Below, in pieces: positions 1 to 10,897 of a stretch of 64,000 nucleotides of DNA. The notes below the pieces were generated by a model that was not told where the DNA came from, did no database searches, and worked only from the letters and a program-made list of their open reading frames with translations. The translations under genes were made by a program, and so were the position numbers. The stretch is from Skeletonema tropicum (taxonomy: Eukaryota > Bacillariophyta > Thalassiosirophyceae > Thalassiosirales > Thalassiosiraceae), in contig CM074134.1 in NCBI GenBank assembly GCA_037178625.1, positions 3,242,350-3,306,349 of the forward strand, given 5' to 3'. How positions within the stretch are numbered: position 1 is the stretch's first letter; every line of letters begins with the position of its first letter.

Positions 1-3000
1 CTGTGCTCTCTAAAAGTCGATAATGACATGATCGATGCAATCAATCAAACCATACTAGGCCCCACCACTGACGCTACCTCTACCAATAATACCCACACGG
101 AAACGTTACTCATTGTTCGTCTACTAGGAAGAGGCGTCCCCGGCTTCCAACATCTACTCGACCACGCTCACAAACACAACCATTATTTAATAGTAGTATC
201 CGGCATACCAGGCTCATTCGAACCAGACCTCACGGCAATGTGCAACAATGTATCAGTAGACACCATCAATGAGGTTATGAAATACTTTCATGCCGATGGG
301 TGTGCCAATAATATGAACAACATGTTACGATATTTGGCGGATCATTTGTTTCAATTGGGGTATGAGTATGATCCGGCTGTAACTATGCCCGATCATGGAT
401 TGTACCATCCTAAATTTGATGGTGAGGAGGACACGGTAGCATATTTACAAGATTGTTTTGAAAATTCGGAAAAGCCAACTGTTGCCATTCTATTCTATCG
501 ATGTCATTATCTCAGTGGAAATAGAGCCTTTGTGGATGCCTTGTTGGATGAATTAGATGTATTGGGTGTGAATTCCATTGGGTTGTTTACAGAAACACTA
601 CGTGCAGCGGAGTCGATTGATAATGTGAATGGGCATGCTGTAGAGAAATTTCCAACAGCTTTGACGTATTTGCTTCATACGGACACGGGGAAGTGTATGG
701 TGGATGTGTTGATATCAAGTATGGCATTTGCAATGGGTGAAGTTAATCCAGATGGACCAACGCTGGGCAATTGGTCTGCGGAGGGGATTAAGGCATTGAA
801 TGTACCCGTACTCCAAGCGATTAACTCCGTGGGGACATATGAGGAATGGAATGAGTCGTCACGTGGACTAAATCCACTCGATACTGCCATGAATGTCGCT
901 ATTCCCGAGTTTGACGGGCGGATTATTACATTGCCCGTCTCGTTCATGGCACCGGTAGATGAGACAAATAGTGTTCAATACTATGAGCCTGTGGAGGATA
1001 GGGTGGTCCAGGTGGCCAAGCAAGCTACAAAATTGGCAACGTTACGTCACAAGGCCAATTCGGAGAAGCGGATTGCATTCATGTTGACGAATAGCAGTGG
1101 TAAGGCTGAACGTATTGGGGATGCTGTTGGGTTGGATACGCCAGCCTCAATAATGAAGGTGTTTGAGGCAATGAAAGCTGCTGGATACGATTTTGGTGAA
1201 GATGGCAGCTTGCCCGATGACGGAGATACATTGATTCAAAATTTAGTGGATCGATGCTCTTATGATGAAATATACTTGACCGAGTACCAGCTGGCGAATG
1301 CTGCTGGTCATGTCAAGAAGGAAGTTTACCAAACATTGTTTGACAAGTTGCCCCAGAAGCAGAAAGATCATATCGTAGATCAATGGGGTAAGCCTCCTGG
1401 TGAGGCCTATGTTCATAATGACGCAATTGCATTGGCTGGTCTTGAATTTGGTAATATCTTTATGGCACTTCAACCCCCTAGAGGATACGGAATGGTAAGT
1501 CGTTCAATGTGAATTGCTTGTATTATATGAGATCGATTAAATATTTATTTACTATCGTAATCCTTTTCACCTCTGCTCTATCCAGGACCCTGACAAAATT
1601 TATCACACTCCAGACTTGCCTCCTCCACACAATTATTTTGCACTCTATCGTTGGTTACGTGATGTGTGGAAAGCCGACGCTATTGTGCACATGGGGAAGC
1701 ACGGGACCTTAGAATGGCTGCCAGGAAAAGGAGTCGGGCTCTCTAGCGAGTGTTATCCTGATACATTCCTTGATGATATGCCTCTAATCTATCCATTTAT
1801 CATCAATGATGTAAGTCGGCCAATGCTGTGTTTATTTTTGTACGACCTCATTACCATTACACCTTCACTCTCACGTTGGTTGCTTTCTACTTTGCAGCCG
1901 GGAGAGGGAATGCAGTCAAAACGACGTGCACACTCGGTAATTATTGATCATTTGACTCCACCGATGACGACTGCAGACGGGTACGGAGAGCTGGCTCAGC
2001 TCATGCAGCTAGTAGACGAGTATTATCAGATTGAGATGCTTGATCCATCAAAGATGCCCTTGGTGCAAAAACAGATTTGGGAATTAATCAAGAAAATCAA
2101 TCTGGATGAAGGTAGGTATGTGCTTTCTTCCTCTTGCACTGTTTACATTCTGTCGTCGGAACGGTCTTAATCTTAATACGCTTTGCTTCTCACCACCCTA
2201 TCCACAATATCTTTGTCAGATCTTTCGTTTATACTGAATCACGACCACGATCATCATCACGAGAGTGGCTCAGCCCATGATGAAGCTACCGAAGGAGAAA
2301 AGGACGATCACCACAGACATTCCTCTCATGATCATCATCATGGCCATTCCTCGCGTAATGAAGCTGCTGCAGAAGAAGTGGGCGATCACCACAGTCATTC
2401 CTCTCATGATCATAATCATGGTCATGTCTCGTGTAACGAAGCTGCTGAAGAAAAAGAAAGTGGCCACAATCACTCTTCACATGATCACCAACACGCTTCT
2501 GAAGACTCCCACGAGCATGGCAGTCATTCTCATCACTCTCACGAACATTCCTCTCATGATCATCATCATGGTCATGTCTCGTGTGACGAAGCTGCTGAAG
2601 AAGTACAAAATGGCCACAATCACTCTTCACATGATCAACAACTCGCTTCTGAAGACTCCCACGAGCATGGCAGTCATTCTCATCACTCTCACGAACATTC
2701 CTCTCATGATCATCATCATGGTCATGTCTCGTGTGATGAAGCTGCTGAAGAAAAACAAAGCGTCCACAATCACTCTCCACATGATCACGAAGAAGCTTCC
2801 GACGACTCCCACGAGCATGGCAGTCATTCTCATCACTCTCATGAACATGATCATTATCATTCAGAGGGGAAAGAATCAAATGACCACAATTTTGAGAGCG
2901 TGTTAGCCAAGATGGATGGGAAGGACTTTGCTCATTTGATAGAAGAGTGAGTAAACCCCTTGCTTCATGTTCATTCTTTTCTTATCAATCGTGCAAAACT

Positions 3001-4971
3001 GGCTCACACTCATTGATTTCAGCATGGATGGCTACTTGTGCGAGCTGGCTGGAGCTCAAATTAGAGATGGATTACATATCATGGGAAAGGTCCCCGAAGG
3101 TGAAACAATGCTTGACATGTTGCAGGCACTTACTCGCCTCTCCAACTTGGAGATAGCTTCACTCCGTGGAGCTATAGCAGCACTTTTTGACCTCGATGCA
3201 AGTGAGCTGCTTGAGAATCAAGGATCACGTGTACAAGATGTCCCCCCTATGCTTGTCCAATTGGCAGATCGTCCCCTCGTGACTGCAGGGGACATTATTG
3301 AAACAATTGACGAGTTGGTAAAGCATTTACTTGCACTTTTGCAGCAGGAGAAGTTCGAAGCCGGCTCAATAGCCAAAGTAATTGGTGAAACTTTCCCTCA
3401 GCTTGAAGCAGACGCCGAGACATCAGACATTACTACAACGTTGAAGTTTGTGTGCACAGGCATTGTCCCAAATCTCTCTGAAACTACACAAGAGATTTCT
3501 AATCTGATCCTTGCACTCGATGGTGGCTTCGTTCCTGCAGGTCCTTCGGGCTCTCCAACACGAGGAATGGCTCATTTGCTACCCACTGGTCGAAATTTTT
3601 ATGCTTGTGATCCACAGTCACTGCCTTCTTTAGCAGCATGGGAAGTAGGACAAGGATTAGCCAAGACTTGTCTTGATAGATACCTTGCTGATACGGGAGC
3701 CTATCCAGAACATGTTGCAATCAGTGTTTGGGGTACCGCTGCAATGAGGACGCACGGAGATGATAGTAAGTTGTTCATAGGCGGCAATATTTGAGTATAT
3801 TATGTTGTATTGTGTCTATTCTCACAAACTTTTAACGCATTCTCTCTTGAATTCTGCACCCATGCAGTTGCGGAGATCTTCAGTCTCCTTGGAATTCGTC
3901 CGAAGTGGCAAAAAGAGAATCACAGAGTTACAGGAGTGGAGCTGATTCCTTTATCGGAGCTTGGGCGGCCTCGTATAGATGTTACAATACGCATCAGTGG
4001 CTTTTTCAGAGGTGAGTTGAATTGTAGTTTGCGATCTTCGTCCAGAGTCAAACCTTGAATCATTAGCTAACGATCTTTTCTCCACAGACGCATTTCCACA
4101 CCTAATCACCTTATTGGACGATGCTGTCAACATGGCACTTGACGCCGATGAGCCAGTAGAGCAAAATTTTATTCGAAAACATTACCTCGAAGACTTGGCA
4201 AATGAGGAGAATGAGACATCTGCTCGGTATCGTGTATTTGGCTGTCCACCAGGAGCCTATGGCATTGGAATTTTAGATCTAATTGAAGCTCAGAATTGGA
4301 AGGACGAGCATGATTTTGCCGAATGTTATGTCAATTGGGGAGGCTATGCCTATAGCAAACGATCCCCTGAGGGTATCGAAGCCAAGTCAGAGTTCACTCA
4401 TCGACTGACAACAGTGGAGGTAGCAATCCACAATCAAGATGATCGAGAGCACGATATTTTTGATTCCGACGATTACTTCCAATTTCATGGTGGTCTAATT
4501 GCCACGATCAAGGCGCTCTCTGGAAAAGATCCAAAAGGCTACTTTGGAGATAGTCAAAATCCTGCAGCCCCCAAATGCCGAGACATCAAAGAGGAAACTC
4601 TACGAGTCTACAGAACAAGGGTGGTCAACCCCAAGTGGTTGGAGAGTATCAAACAACATGGATACAAAGGCGCTAGCGAAATGGCAGCCACTGTAGATTA
4701 TCTATTCGGGTTTGATGCCACAGCCAACGTCGTATCAGACTTTATGTACGAAGAAGTTGCTCAGCAATACGCCTTAGATAAAGCAACACAAGAATTCTAC
4801 AAGAATTCCAATCCGTGGGCACAAAAGGGAATTTCAGAACGGCTTCTAGAAGCTGCACAGAGAGGAATGTGGGCGGAACCTGACCCAGAGACGTTGGAGG
4901 CTTTGAGGCAGACGTTACTGCAATGTGATGCTGAGCTTGAGGGCCGCTCGGAGCTTTCTCAACAGACTTGA
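1..4971 (+). CDS. cobN: CobN-type cobaltochelatase large subunit (5'-partial, 7 exons)
   Basis: Homologue of CobN, the large subunit of the aerobic cobaltochelatase that inserts cobalt into the corrin ring and is related to the magnesium-chelatase H subunit. Exons read 1-1494, 1586-1810, 1898-2111, 2220-2946, 3023-3765, 3868-4011 and 4088-4971. All introns are GT-AG, 76-108 bp, and keep the frame, giving about 1476 visible residues. CobN-type signatures are [43 protein letters not shown] (spliced), [16 protein letters not shown] and [20 protein letters not shown] (spliced). The first of these fits CobN better than ChlH. The frame is open through base 1, and bacterial CobN has more N-terminal sequence, so the true start lies upstream. 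Oddity: exon 4 carries a ~215-residue His-rich insertion where bacterial proteins have a short linker. Eukaryotes are not known to make cobalamin de novo, so the substrate is uncertain; ChlH-like activity or tetrapyrrole/metal handling are alternatives. Confidence 0.9.
2238..2870 (+). repeat. His-rich coding minisatellite inside cobN exon 4
   Basis: This in-frame stretch encodes roughly 67 histidines in about 215 residues. It repeats motifs such as [18 protein letters not shown] and [15 protein letters not shown]. At DNA level the longest unit recurs with a 150-bp period (about 2509, 2659 and 2809) and is almost unchanged. Each HVSC block adds a cysteine. Such composition is typical of metal-storage or metallochaperone tails that bind Co, Ni or Zn. 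The segment sits between the exon 3 conserved block and the GYLCEL block, so it is an insertion, not a terminal tail. Confidence 0.9.
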
Positions 4972-5307
4972 TAATAATTTGATAGGAGTATCTCTTAAAA
5001 TCCGTCTACATCTCGTAGTCCTCACACTTCTACTAGATAATGAGATAATATATATATATTCTCTTTCGCCAGAGACTGATCAAGGAAGGAGAACCAATCA
5101 TCATAGCAGCACTCTCACGGCAAGTTGAGGGAGCGCTTGTGTCGTATCGGTAGTGTCCGGTACCCAGAACTCCTCAACTCCTCTCCTCCATCCAGCTTCC
5201 AGTTTCCAGTCCATCCTCTTCCATCTTCCACTCGTCTGGAGTTTGTTGATCGATGTAGTTGTGTTGTGATCTTTGTTGTGTACTCCTCTATGCAATAAGA
5301 TAATGAT
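4972..5307. other. intergenic region, cobN to RING gene
   Basis: About 336 bases lie between two genes on the same strand. It holds an AT-rich run with (TA)n near 5048-5060 and pyrimidine-rich sequence at 5160-5240, the kind of leader often seen upstream of diatom genes. It must contain the cobN 3' end and the promoter of the downstream gene. I see no defined motif or RNA gene. Confidence 0.5.
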
Positions 5308-7559
5308 ATGGCTGCAAATGTCGATAATGACGGCCAGCAAGGAAGTGCACTGGAAATAATGGGTGAATCTCAACAAACGGTAAGTGGAAAGACGCTTGGT
5401 GGCTGCCTCTTGTAACGTTATGATATCAACAAATAATATTCATTGCCTCATCTTCGATTGATTGACAACACACAGATTGCTAGGAGATTCACCGATGCAA
5501 CTTCAAATGACATAAACCAATCCACAGACGCAAAGGATGTTTGCTGCATATGCCTTTCAGAAATGAAGGGAGAGGGAAGAGTAAAAAAGATGCGATGCAG
5601 TCATTTACTTCATACATTGTGCATTTGTGAAGTTGTTGAAAAGGCGAGGTCAGTTGCAGCCGCGTTATGTCCGCTTTGCAGAGTAAGTAAATTATTGTTG
5701 CTGGGGTATTGCATTCATTATTTTGAGTTCATCGCCTAAGTTATATTTTGGTATTTAAGGAGCCCTTGCTAAATAATGATGAAGCTCGAGAACTTCAAGC
5801 TGAAATTGGGGATTTAGTTGAGGTGAATAATTATTATGGTAGATATGATCATGAATTGACAGATTTTGAACTAGAGCAAGGATATCAAGAATATTTAGAT
5901 GACCAGCAACATCTTTACGAGGAATTTTTGGAGCAGCAACGCATCGAGATGGAGGAAGCGGAAGCGCAGGCGAGATATGAGGAAGAAGAACAATATCGTA
6001 TCGAGATGGAGGAGGCAGAAGCGCAGGCGAGGTATGAGCAAGAAGAACACGAAGAGCAATATCGTATCGAGATGGAGGAGGCAGAAGCGCAGGCGAGATA
6101 CGAGCAAGAAGAACATGAAGAACAATATCGTATCGAGATGGAGGAGGCAGAAGAGCAGGCGAGATATGAGGAAGAAGAACAATATCGTATCGAGATGGAG
6201 GAGGCAGAAGAGCAGGCGAGATATGAGGAAGAAGAACAATATCGTATCGAGATGGAGGAGGCAGAAGCGCAGGCGAGGTATGAGCAAGAAGAACACGAAG
6301 AGCAATATCGTATCGAGATGGAGGAGGCAGAAGCGCAGGCGAGATACGAGCAAGAAGAACATGAAGAACAATATCGTATCGAGATGGAGGAGGCAGAAGA
6401 GCAGGCGAGATATGAGGAAGAAGAACAATATCGTATCGAGATGGAGGAGGCAGAAGCGCAGGCGAGATATGAGCAAGAAGAACATGAAGAGCAATATCGT
6501 ATCGAGATGGAAGAAGCAGAAGCGCAGGCGAGATATGAGCAAGAAGAACATGAAGAACAATATCGTATTGAGATGGAGGAGGCAGAAGCGCAGGCGAGAT
6601 ATGAGCAAGAAGAACATGAAGAACAATATCGTATCGAGATGGAAGAAGCAGAAGCGCAGGCGAGATATGAGCAAGAAGAACACGAAGAACAATATCGTAT
6701 TGAGATGGAAGAAGCAGAAGCGCAGGCGAGATATGAGCAAGAAGAACATGAAGAGCAATATCGTATCGAGATGGAGGAAGCGGAAGCGCAGGCGAGATAT
6801 GAGCAAGAAGAACATGAAGAGCAATATCGTATCGAGATGGAGGAGGCAGAAGCGCAGGCGAGATATGAGGAAGAAGAACAATATCGTATCGAGATGGAGG
6901 AGGCAGAAGCGCAGGCGAGGTATGAGCAAGAAGAACATGAAGAGCAATATCGTATCGAGATGGAGGAGGCAGAAGCGCAGGCGAGATACGAGCAAGAAGA
7001 ACACGAAGAACAATATCGTATCAAGATGGAGGAGGCAGAAGCGCAGGCGAGATATGAGCAAGAAGAACATGAAGAGCAATATCGTATCGAGATGGAAGAA
7101 GCAGAAGCGCAGGCGAGATATGAGCAAGAAGAATATGAAGAACAATATCGTATCGAGATGGAAGAAGCAGAAGCGCAGGCGAGATATGAGCAAGAAGAAC
7201 ACGAAGAACAATATCGTATCGAGATGGAAGAAGCAGAAGCGCAGGCGAGATATGAGCAAGAAGAACATGAAGAACAATACCGTATCGAGATGGAAGAAGC
7301 AGAAGCGCAGGCGAGATATGAGCAAGAAGAACACGAAGAACAATATCGTATTGAGATGGAAGAAGCAGAAGCGCAGGCGAGATATGAGCAAGAAGAACAC
7401 GAAGAACAATATCGTATTGAGATGGAAGAAGCAGAAGCGCAGGCGAGATATGAGCAAGAAGAACATGAAGAGCAATATCGTATCGAGATGGAGGAAGCGG
7501 AAGCGCAGGCGAAATTTGAGGAAATGCACTGCCTGTATCGAGCGAGATCTGAAGGGTAA
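5308..7559 (+). CDS. RING-H2 finger protein with about 25 charged helical repeats (3 exons)
   Basis: Likely E3 ubiquitin ligase. Exons 5308-5379, 5476-5682 and 5760-7559 join in frame across two GT-AG introns (96 and 77 bp) to give about 692 residues. Residues ~45-93 form a RING-H2: CCIC, then RCSHLLHTLC (C-x-H-x2-H-x2-C), then CPLC. The second intron falls right after the last zinc-binding cysteine pair. A ~55-residue acidic linker follows. Then come about 25 copies of a 22-residue unit (YRIEMEEAEAQARYEQEEHEEQ split as YRIEMEEAEAQ / ARYEQEEHEEQ) or a 19-residue short form ending EEEEQ. The repeats alternate acidic and basic residues and should form one long helix. The last unit degenerates into KFEEMHCLYRARSEG before the stop. 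The ATG at 5308 is the first in frame before the splice. The substrate is unknown. The RING call is firm; the ligase role is inferred from the family. Confidence 0.82.
5937..7530 (+). repeat. coding minisatellite, 66-bp and 57-bp units, about 25 copies
   Basis: Tandem units of 66 bp, with interspersed 57-bp forms lacking three codons, run without a frame break. Units differ mostly by synonymous changes (GAGGAG/GAAGAA, CAC/CAT). Non-synonymous changes seen are IEM to IKM (near 7020), HEEQ to YEEQ (near 7135) and EAEAQ to EAEEQ in three short units. Higher-order blocks of long-long-short units recur at the 5' end, which points to unequal exchange. Confidence 0.92.
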
Positions 7560-7689
7560 ACAGACTAAGACACCGCTTCAGTATTATGCGCAGCTATCTG
7601 GTACATTGCAATTTTGAACGGAACATCTTCACCTTCAACTTTCACTCATTGAAAAGTTGAGCATATGAAAGTGTGATGGTTTGATATGG

Positions 7690-7974
7690 GATCTTGAAAT
7701 ACAGAGGGAGATTGCCCTCACTCATACTCAAACTCAAAGAGTTGGAACTGGTCGGTGTAAGGATATTGTCGCCTGACTGGCAACATCAAGAAGTTGAGCG
7801 CAATAAGATACACAATTGAGTAGGTGATCATTCACGACTGTCGCAATACTACATCTAGCCGACTATCCACGTTTGGAGCATTTAAATCTTGACCTGCCGT
7901 TAGAGGGGATATTTGCCCTGGAGCTAGAGCTGGAGAGGCTCTCTCTCTCCCGTCATTTTGAAGCAGGTGTTTAA
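7690..7974 (+). pseudogene. possible leucine-rich-repeat remnant
   Basis: Two short open stretches in different frames have LRR-like spacing. One reads LPSLILKLKELELVGVRI near 7709-7765. The other reads YPRLEHLNLDL and then LELELERLSLS between 7855 and 7974. Stops and a frame change separate them and no start is evident. This could be a decayed LRR gene or chance leucine richness. The rest of 7618-9037 shows nothing gene-like apart from the repeats listed separately. Confidence 0.3.
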
Positions 7975-8752
7975 TGAGGTACCTCGTTTATGCGAACAAT
8001 TCAGACAATAAAGTTAACATCATAATATATAATTACATATTCAGTCGCTGTAAATGTTGATGTTGGCCTTGTCCTTGCTGTCAAATTCAGCACAATCATA
8101 CAATCATGACTTTCCCCGCTCCTTGACAATTGTTGCTTTTCTTTTCACGCTCCATTGCAATTGCTTCGTTTTTTTGTTGCTCGAAGATATGACAGCTGAT
8201 GGTTTGGTTCATACAATTCGTCAGGCGGTTGGATAAAGTAATATTATTACTGTCAAGCCTCTTCGTGCCGCCGAGAGCCTATAGATACTGCTAAAGAAAG
8301 ACGACTATTTGATCATCTAGTTAGATTATGAGCTTTGCTATTCGCTGTTGCTGGCAAACTGTGAAAACAGGGCTGCAGTGCGCCGCTTGACCTTGACAAA
8401 AGTGATGAACGATCACTACAGTGCCGTCACAAGTCACAGGACTCAGTAGTGATGCTTTGTTCGAGTTAGTAAGTATCCAAGGTTTTGTGCAAGTCCGAGA
8501 TGCAGACTATCCTATCTCCTTCCCTGCCGAGAAACTATTCACTCCACTTATGGATAGCTCCTTCCCTGCCGAAACCTCGGTTATACGTATTCACTCCACT
8601 TATGGATAGCAAGGTCAAGATGATTGTCATGGTCATGGATCGAGAACACTTAAGTGACCTTGCTTGTTAAAGCTTTTATGACCATTCGGTCGTAAAAATC
8701 TGAACGCCGTTGATTTCTTAGTAGTTTATTGTTATTGATAATGATGAATAAT

Positions 8753-9030
8753 TTGTGGCAATGGCAAAGGCAATGGCAATGGCAATGGTTCAAAGTTTAA
8801 GTCAACATAAGAAGAAGACGCAGCTGAAGCTGAGTAGTCTAATGCTATAAAGCCCTATAAATAATGCAACAGCAACAGTGGTTGCATGTTGCATGTGTGG
8901 AAGAACGTGGCTGGCTACTGCATGTATCAATAATCTCGCTGCGGACCACTTTAAATGAAGAGAGAGGAACAGGCGGTACATTAAGGTAGGGTTAGGGCTA
9001 GGGCTACCGAAGAAGACTTACTTATTTTAC
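8753..9030 (+). repeat. dispersed repeat, left copy of an inverted pair
   Basis: It begins with a (GGCAAT)n tract and continues through GAAGACGCAGCTGAAGC, AGTCTAATGCTATA and GAAGAACGTGGCTGGCTACT to a GAAGAAGACTTAC end. The same landmarks occur in the same order on the opposite strand at 10540-10897. The two copies are diverged, and the second holds an LTR insertion. Confidence 0.7.
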
Positions 9031-9039
9031 TGATGATTC

Positions 9040-9320
9040 CTCGCAAAGGTGATGTACTGTAGTTCAACTTGAACATTGCTTTTGTCTTTCGCGGTACTCA
9101 ACTTGTCCACATAAATGTGCGAACAAAATCAATCATGGCGCCGACGCGGCATCTCTTCCAGCCTTTCATTCAGAAAGGCTCTGTCATTCAATAATGCCGA
9201 CAGACAGCATCATGAAGAGCTCTCACAGCCATTCATTTATTCATGGATGGGAAATCCTGTCGCAAGCCACAAGCCGCTGTTCTGCTTGCTGTGCTCACAT
9301 TTCTTCATCGAGCACAACAA
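9040..9320 (+). repeat. dispersed repeat (family shared with 10893-11015 and 31250-31640)
   Basis: Blocks resembling CAACTTGAACATTGC, ACCGACAGACTGC, CATTCAATCATGGATGG and TGCTTGCTGTGCTCA recur in order at 31640-31250 on the minus strand. The tail also recurs at 10893-11015. The short reading frames in it (for example 9115-9381) follow the repeat and are not treated as genes. Confidence 0.6.
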
Positions 9321-9437
9321 CCTCTTGATCACTTTCCTAAGGTATCACCTAGAGAGATTACTACTAATTGATTGGTACTAATTGGTTAATACTTTGATTA
9401 CTACTTATTAATTGACATAGGAATCCGACCAGCGAGT

Positions 9438-10043
9438 TCAGATATCATCTTTACCTAAAAACATATTGCCTTGAGCTTGATGATAATGAAGATCAACCCA
9501 TTCTTCATTTGGATGCGAAGGATTTTGCCTGTGCGTGTTGCCTTGGACTTCGGCATCATTGATTCTCTCAACTTGCATAGTCAGAGATAGAGCGGAGGTC
9601 CAATTGCCGCCGATCAGGGCAAGTCCTGAGGCACAAGATGCTGGGTTTAGCGTTGAGCCTGGTTTACAGTTCTCACTCTTCGTCGGAATGCGCAGTTCTT
9701 GCGGGCCCATGTCACTTCCTTCTCTTGAGCCAGCGTTGACATCGGCATCGTTAGTAGATTTGGAAAGAGCAGTGGTCATAGAACTGTCTTTTCCGAAGCC
9801 GCCGCTGATTAGAGCAAGCTCTGAGGGGCAAGATGCTGAGTTTAGAATAGGGCCTGGTTTACAGTTCTCACTCTTCGTCGGAATGCACAGTTCTTGCATG
9901 TCACTTCCTTTTATGACAGACGCATTGGCAACATCGGTTGAGATAGGAAGAGAGGACAAGGAGCTACATTCGGAAGCGTTTTGAACACGTAGCATATAGG
10001 AGGAAGAAACAGCGGAGATTGGTTGTGGAGAGGCCTTCATCAT
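9438..10043 (-). CDS. hypothetical protein with an internal duplication
   Basis: An open frame of 201 residues from an ATG at 10043. I do not recognise the family. Two ~57-residue units are visible, each starting with a QELxIPTKSENCKPG block, continuing with SASC or PASC and LALIGG-like sequence, and ending with NDADV or NDAEV. The matching DNA units start near 9606 and 9798, about 192 bp apart. The duplicated blocks keep their frame and two cysteines, which favours a real protein. There is no membrane segment or signal peptide. A competing frame of 149 codons on the plus strand over the same duplication is less convincing because it lacks flanking context. The gene sits among dispersed repeats, so it may itself be repeat-derived. 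Confidence 0.4.
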   Translation of the reverse strand: MMKASPQPISAVSSSYMLRVQNASECSSLSSLPISTDVANASVIKGSDMQELCIPTKSENCKPGPILNSASCPSELALISGGFGKDSSMTTALSKSTNDADVNAGSREGSDMGPQELRIPTKSENCKPGSTLNPASCASGLALIGGNWTSALSLTMQVERINDAEVQGNTHRQNPSHPNEEWVDLHYHQAQGNMFLGKDDI

Positions 10044-10539
10044 GGTGTGCCATGTAGAATTTGATTATGTGATAAATTTATGTTGGTGTGGATGTTGAAT
10101 TCGTCAGCATGAAGTTTCATCTGTCGGGGTCGCAGATGATGTAATGTCAATTTTCCCAATCTGTCGGGTTCCTCGCCCCATGTATGTACTTCAAGGACAC
10201 TGTTCTGAGCGAGAAATCAGCGATAAAAATAACTAGGAGTACTCTCGATCCACCTGATAGATCCTCTCCTACCTGTCCAAATATGTACTCTCTCTCTCTA
10301 GAGAATTAAAATGCACTGATCCATGGTGGCCGTCGACTGCTGATGGGCTGACAACGAGCTCTAGAGGACGATCCGTGATCAGGCGAGTCGCCTTTCACGT
10401 CTTGAAGAAGGAGTTCTCTCATCCTTACTCTGTCATTTGAGTAGTAGAGAAATGGGTCTTGAACTTCAAGATGGGATGTATTTCTTCAGTGTGGTGTTAC
10501 ATCAAATACAAAGTTAATCAGATTAGATTTATAACTCTC

Positions 10540-10897
10540 ATTTGATCAGTACATACGATAAGTCTTCTTACATACCGCCTCTTTGTGCGTCCGCAGCGGC
10601 AGTAGCCAGCCACGTTCTTCCAACGTTTCGCGTAGCACGGAACGTCTCATACGCTCATACGATCACTCACTTCTCATCAATCTTTATCCTTGTTTTTGTA
10701 TCCGTAATCGCAGTAGTACTGATTAGTCTGTTTATTACGTAATCATAGCGTGCCGTGCTACTTTTAACGCCAAATAAACATGAAACGACCGCTGCATTAC
10801 ACAGGGATTTCTATAGCATTAGACTATTAAGCTTCAGCTGCGTCTTCTCCTTAGACTTGACTTGAACCATTGCCATTGCCATTGCCATTGCCACAAA
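10540..10897 (-). repeat. dispersed repeat, right copy of the inverted pair, interrupted by a solo LTR
   Basis: Read on the minus strand it matches 8753-9030, from the (GGCAAT)n tract at 10892 down to the GAAGACTTA-like end near 10560. The interval 10624-10787 has no counterpart in the other copy; this is the LTR insertion described separately. The tail of the third dispersed family follows directly at 10893-11015. Confidence 0.65.
10624..10787 (-). mobile_element. solo LTR of the copia-type family seen at 39247-45780
   Basis: About 164 bp bounded by CGTTTC and GAAACG. Read on the minus strand it shares CAGACTAATCAGTACTACTGCGAT, in two halves CAGACTAATCAG and TACTACTGCGAT, with the LTRs at 39251 and 45606. 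It also shares AAGGATAAAGATTG, GAGAAGTGAGTGATCGT and GAGACGTTC. No internal domain follows, so it is a solo LTR. It is diverged from the LTR pair and therefore an older insertion. I could not define a target-site duplication. Confidence 0.7.

Noticed and set aside
2265..2906. Long frames on both strands over the His-rich region of cobN
   Set aside because: Shadows of the repetitive coding sequence; the spliced CobN frame explains the region.
1..4971. Magnesium-chelatase H subunit as the identity of the first gene
   Set aside because: Motifs such as [10 protein letters not shown] and LQPPRGYG, and the region near the His insert, fit CobN better; the families are related, so this remains the main alternative.
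5895..7617. Three other long open frames (544, 572 and 369 codons) over the RING protein repeats
   Set aside because: The repeat units are multiples of three and lack stops in several frames, so all frames stay open. Only the frame joined to the RING exons is in context.
8986..9006. GGTAGGGTTAGGGCTAGGGCTACC, a telomere-like run
   Set aside because: Only about three imperfect TTAGGG-like units, mid-window, too short to call an interstitial telomere.
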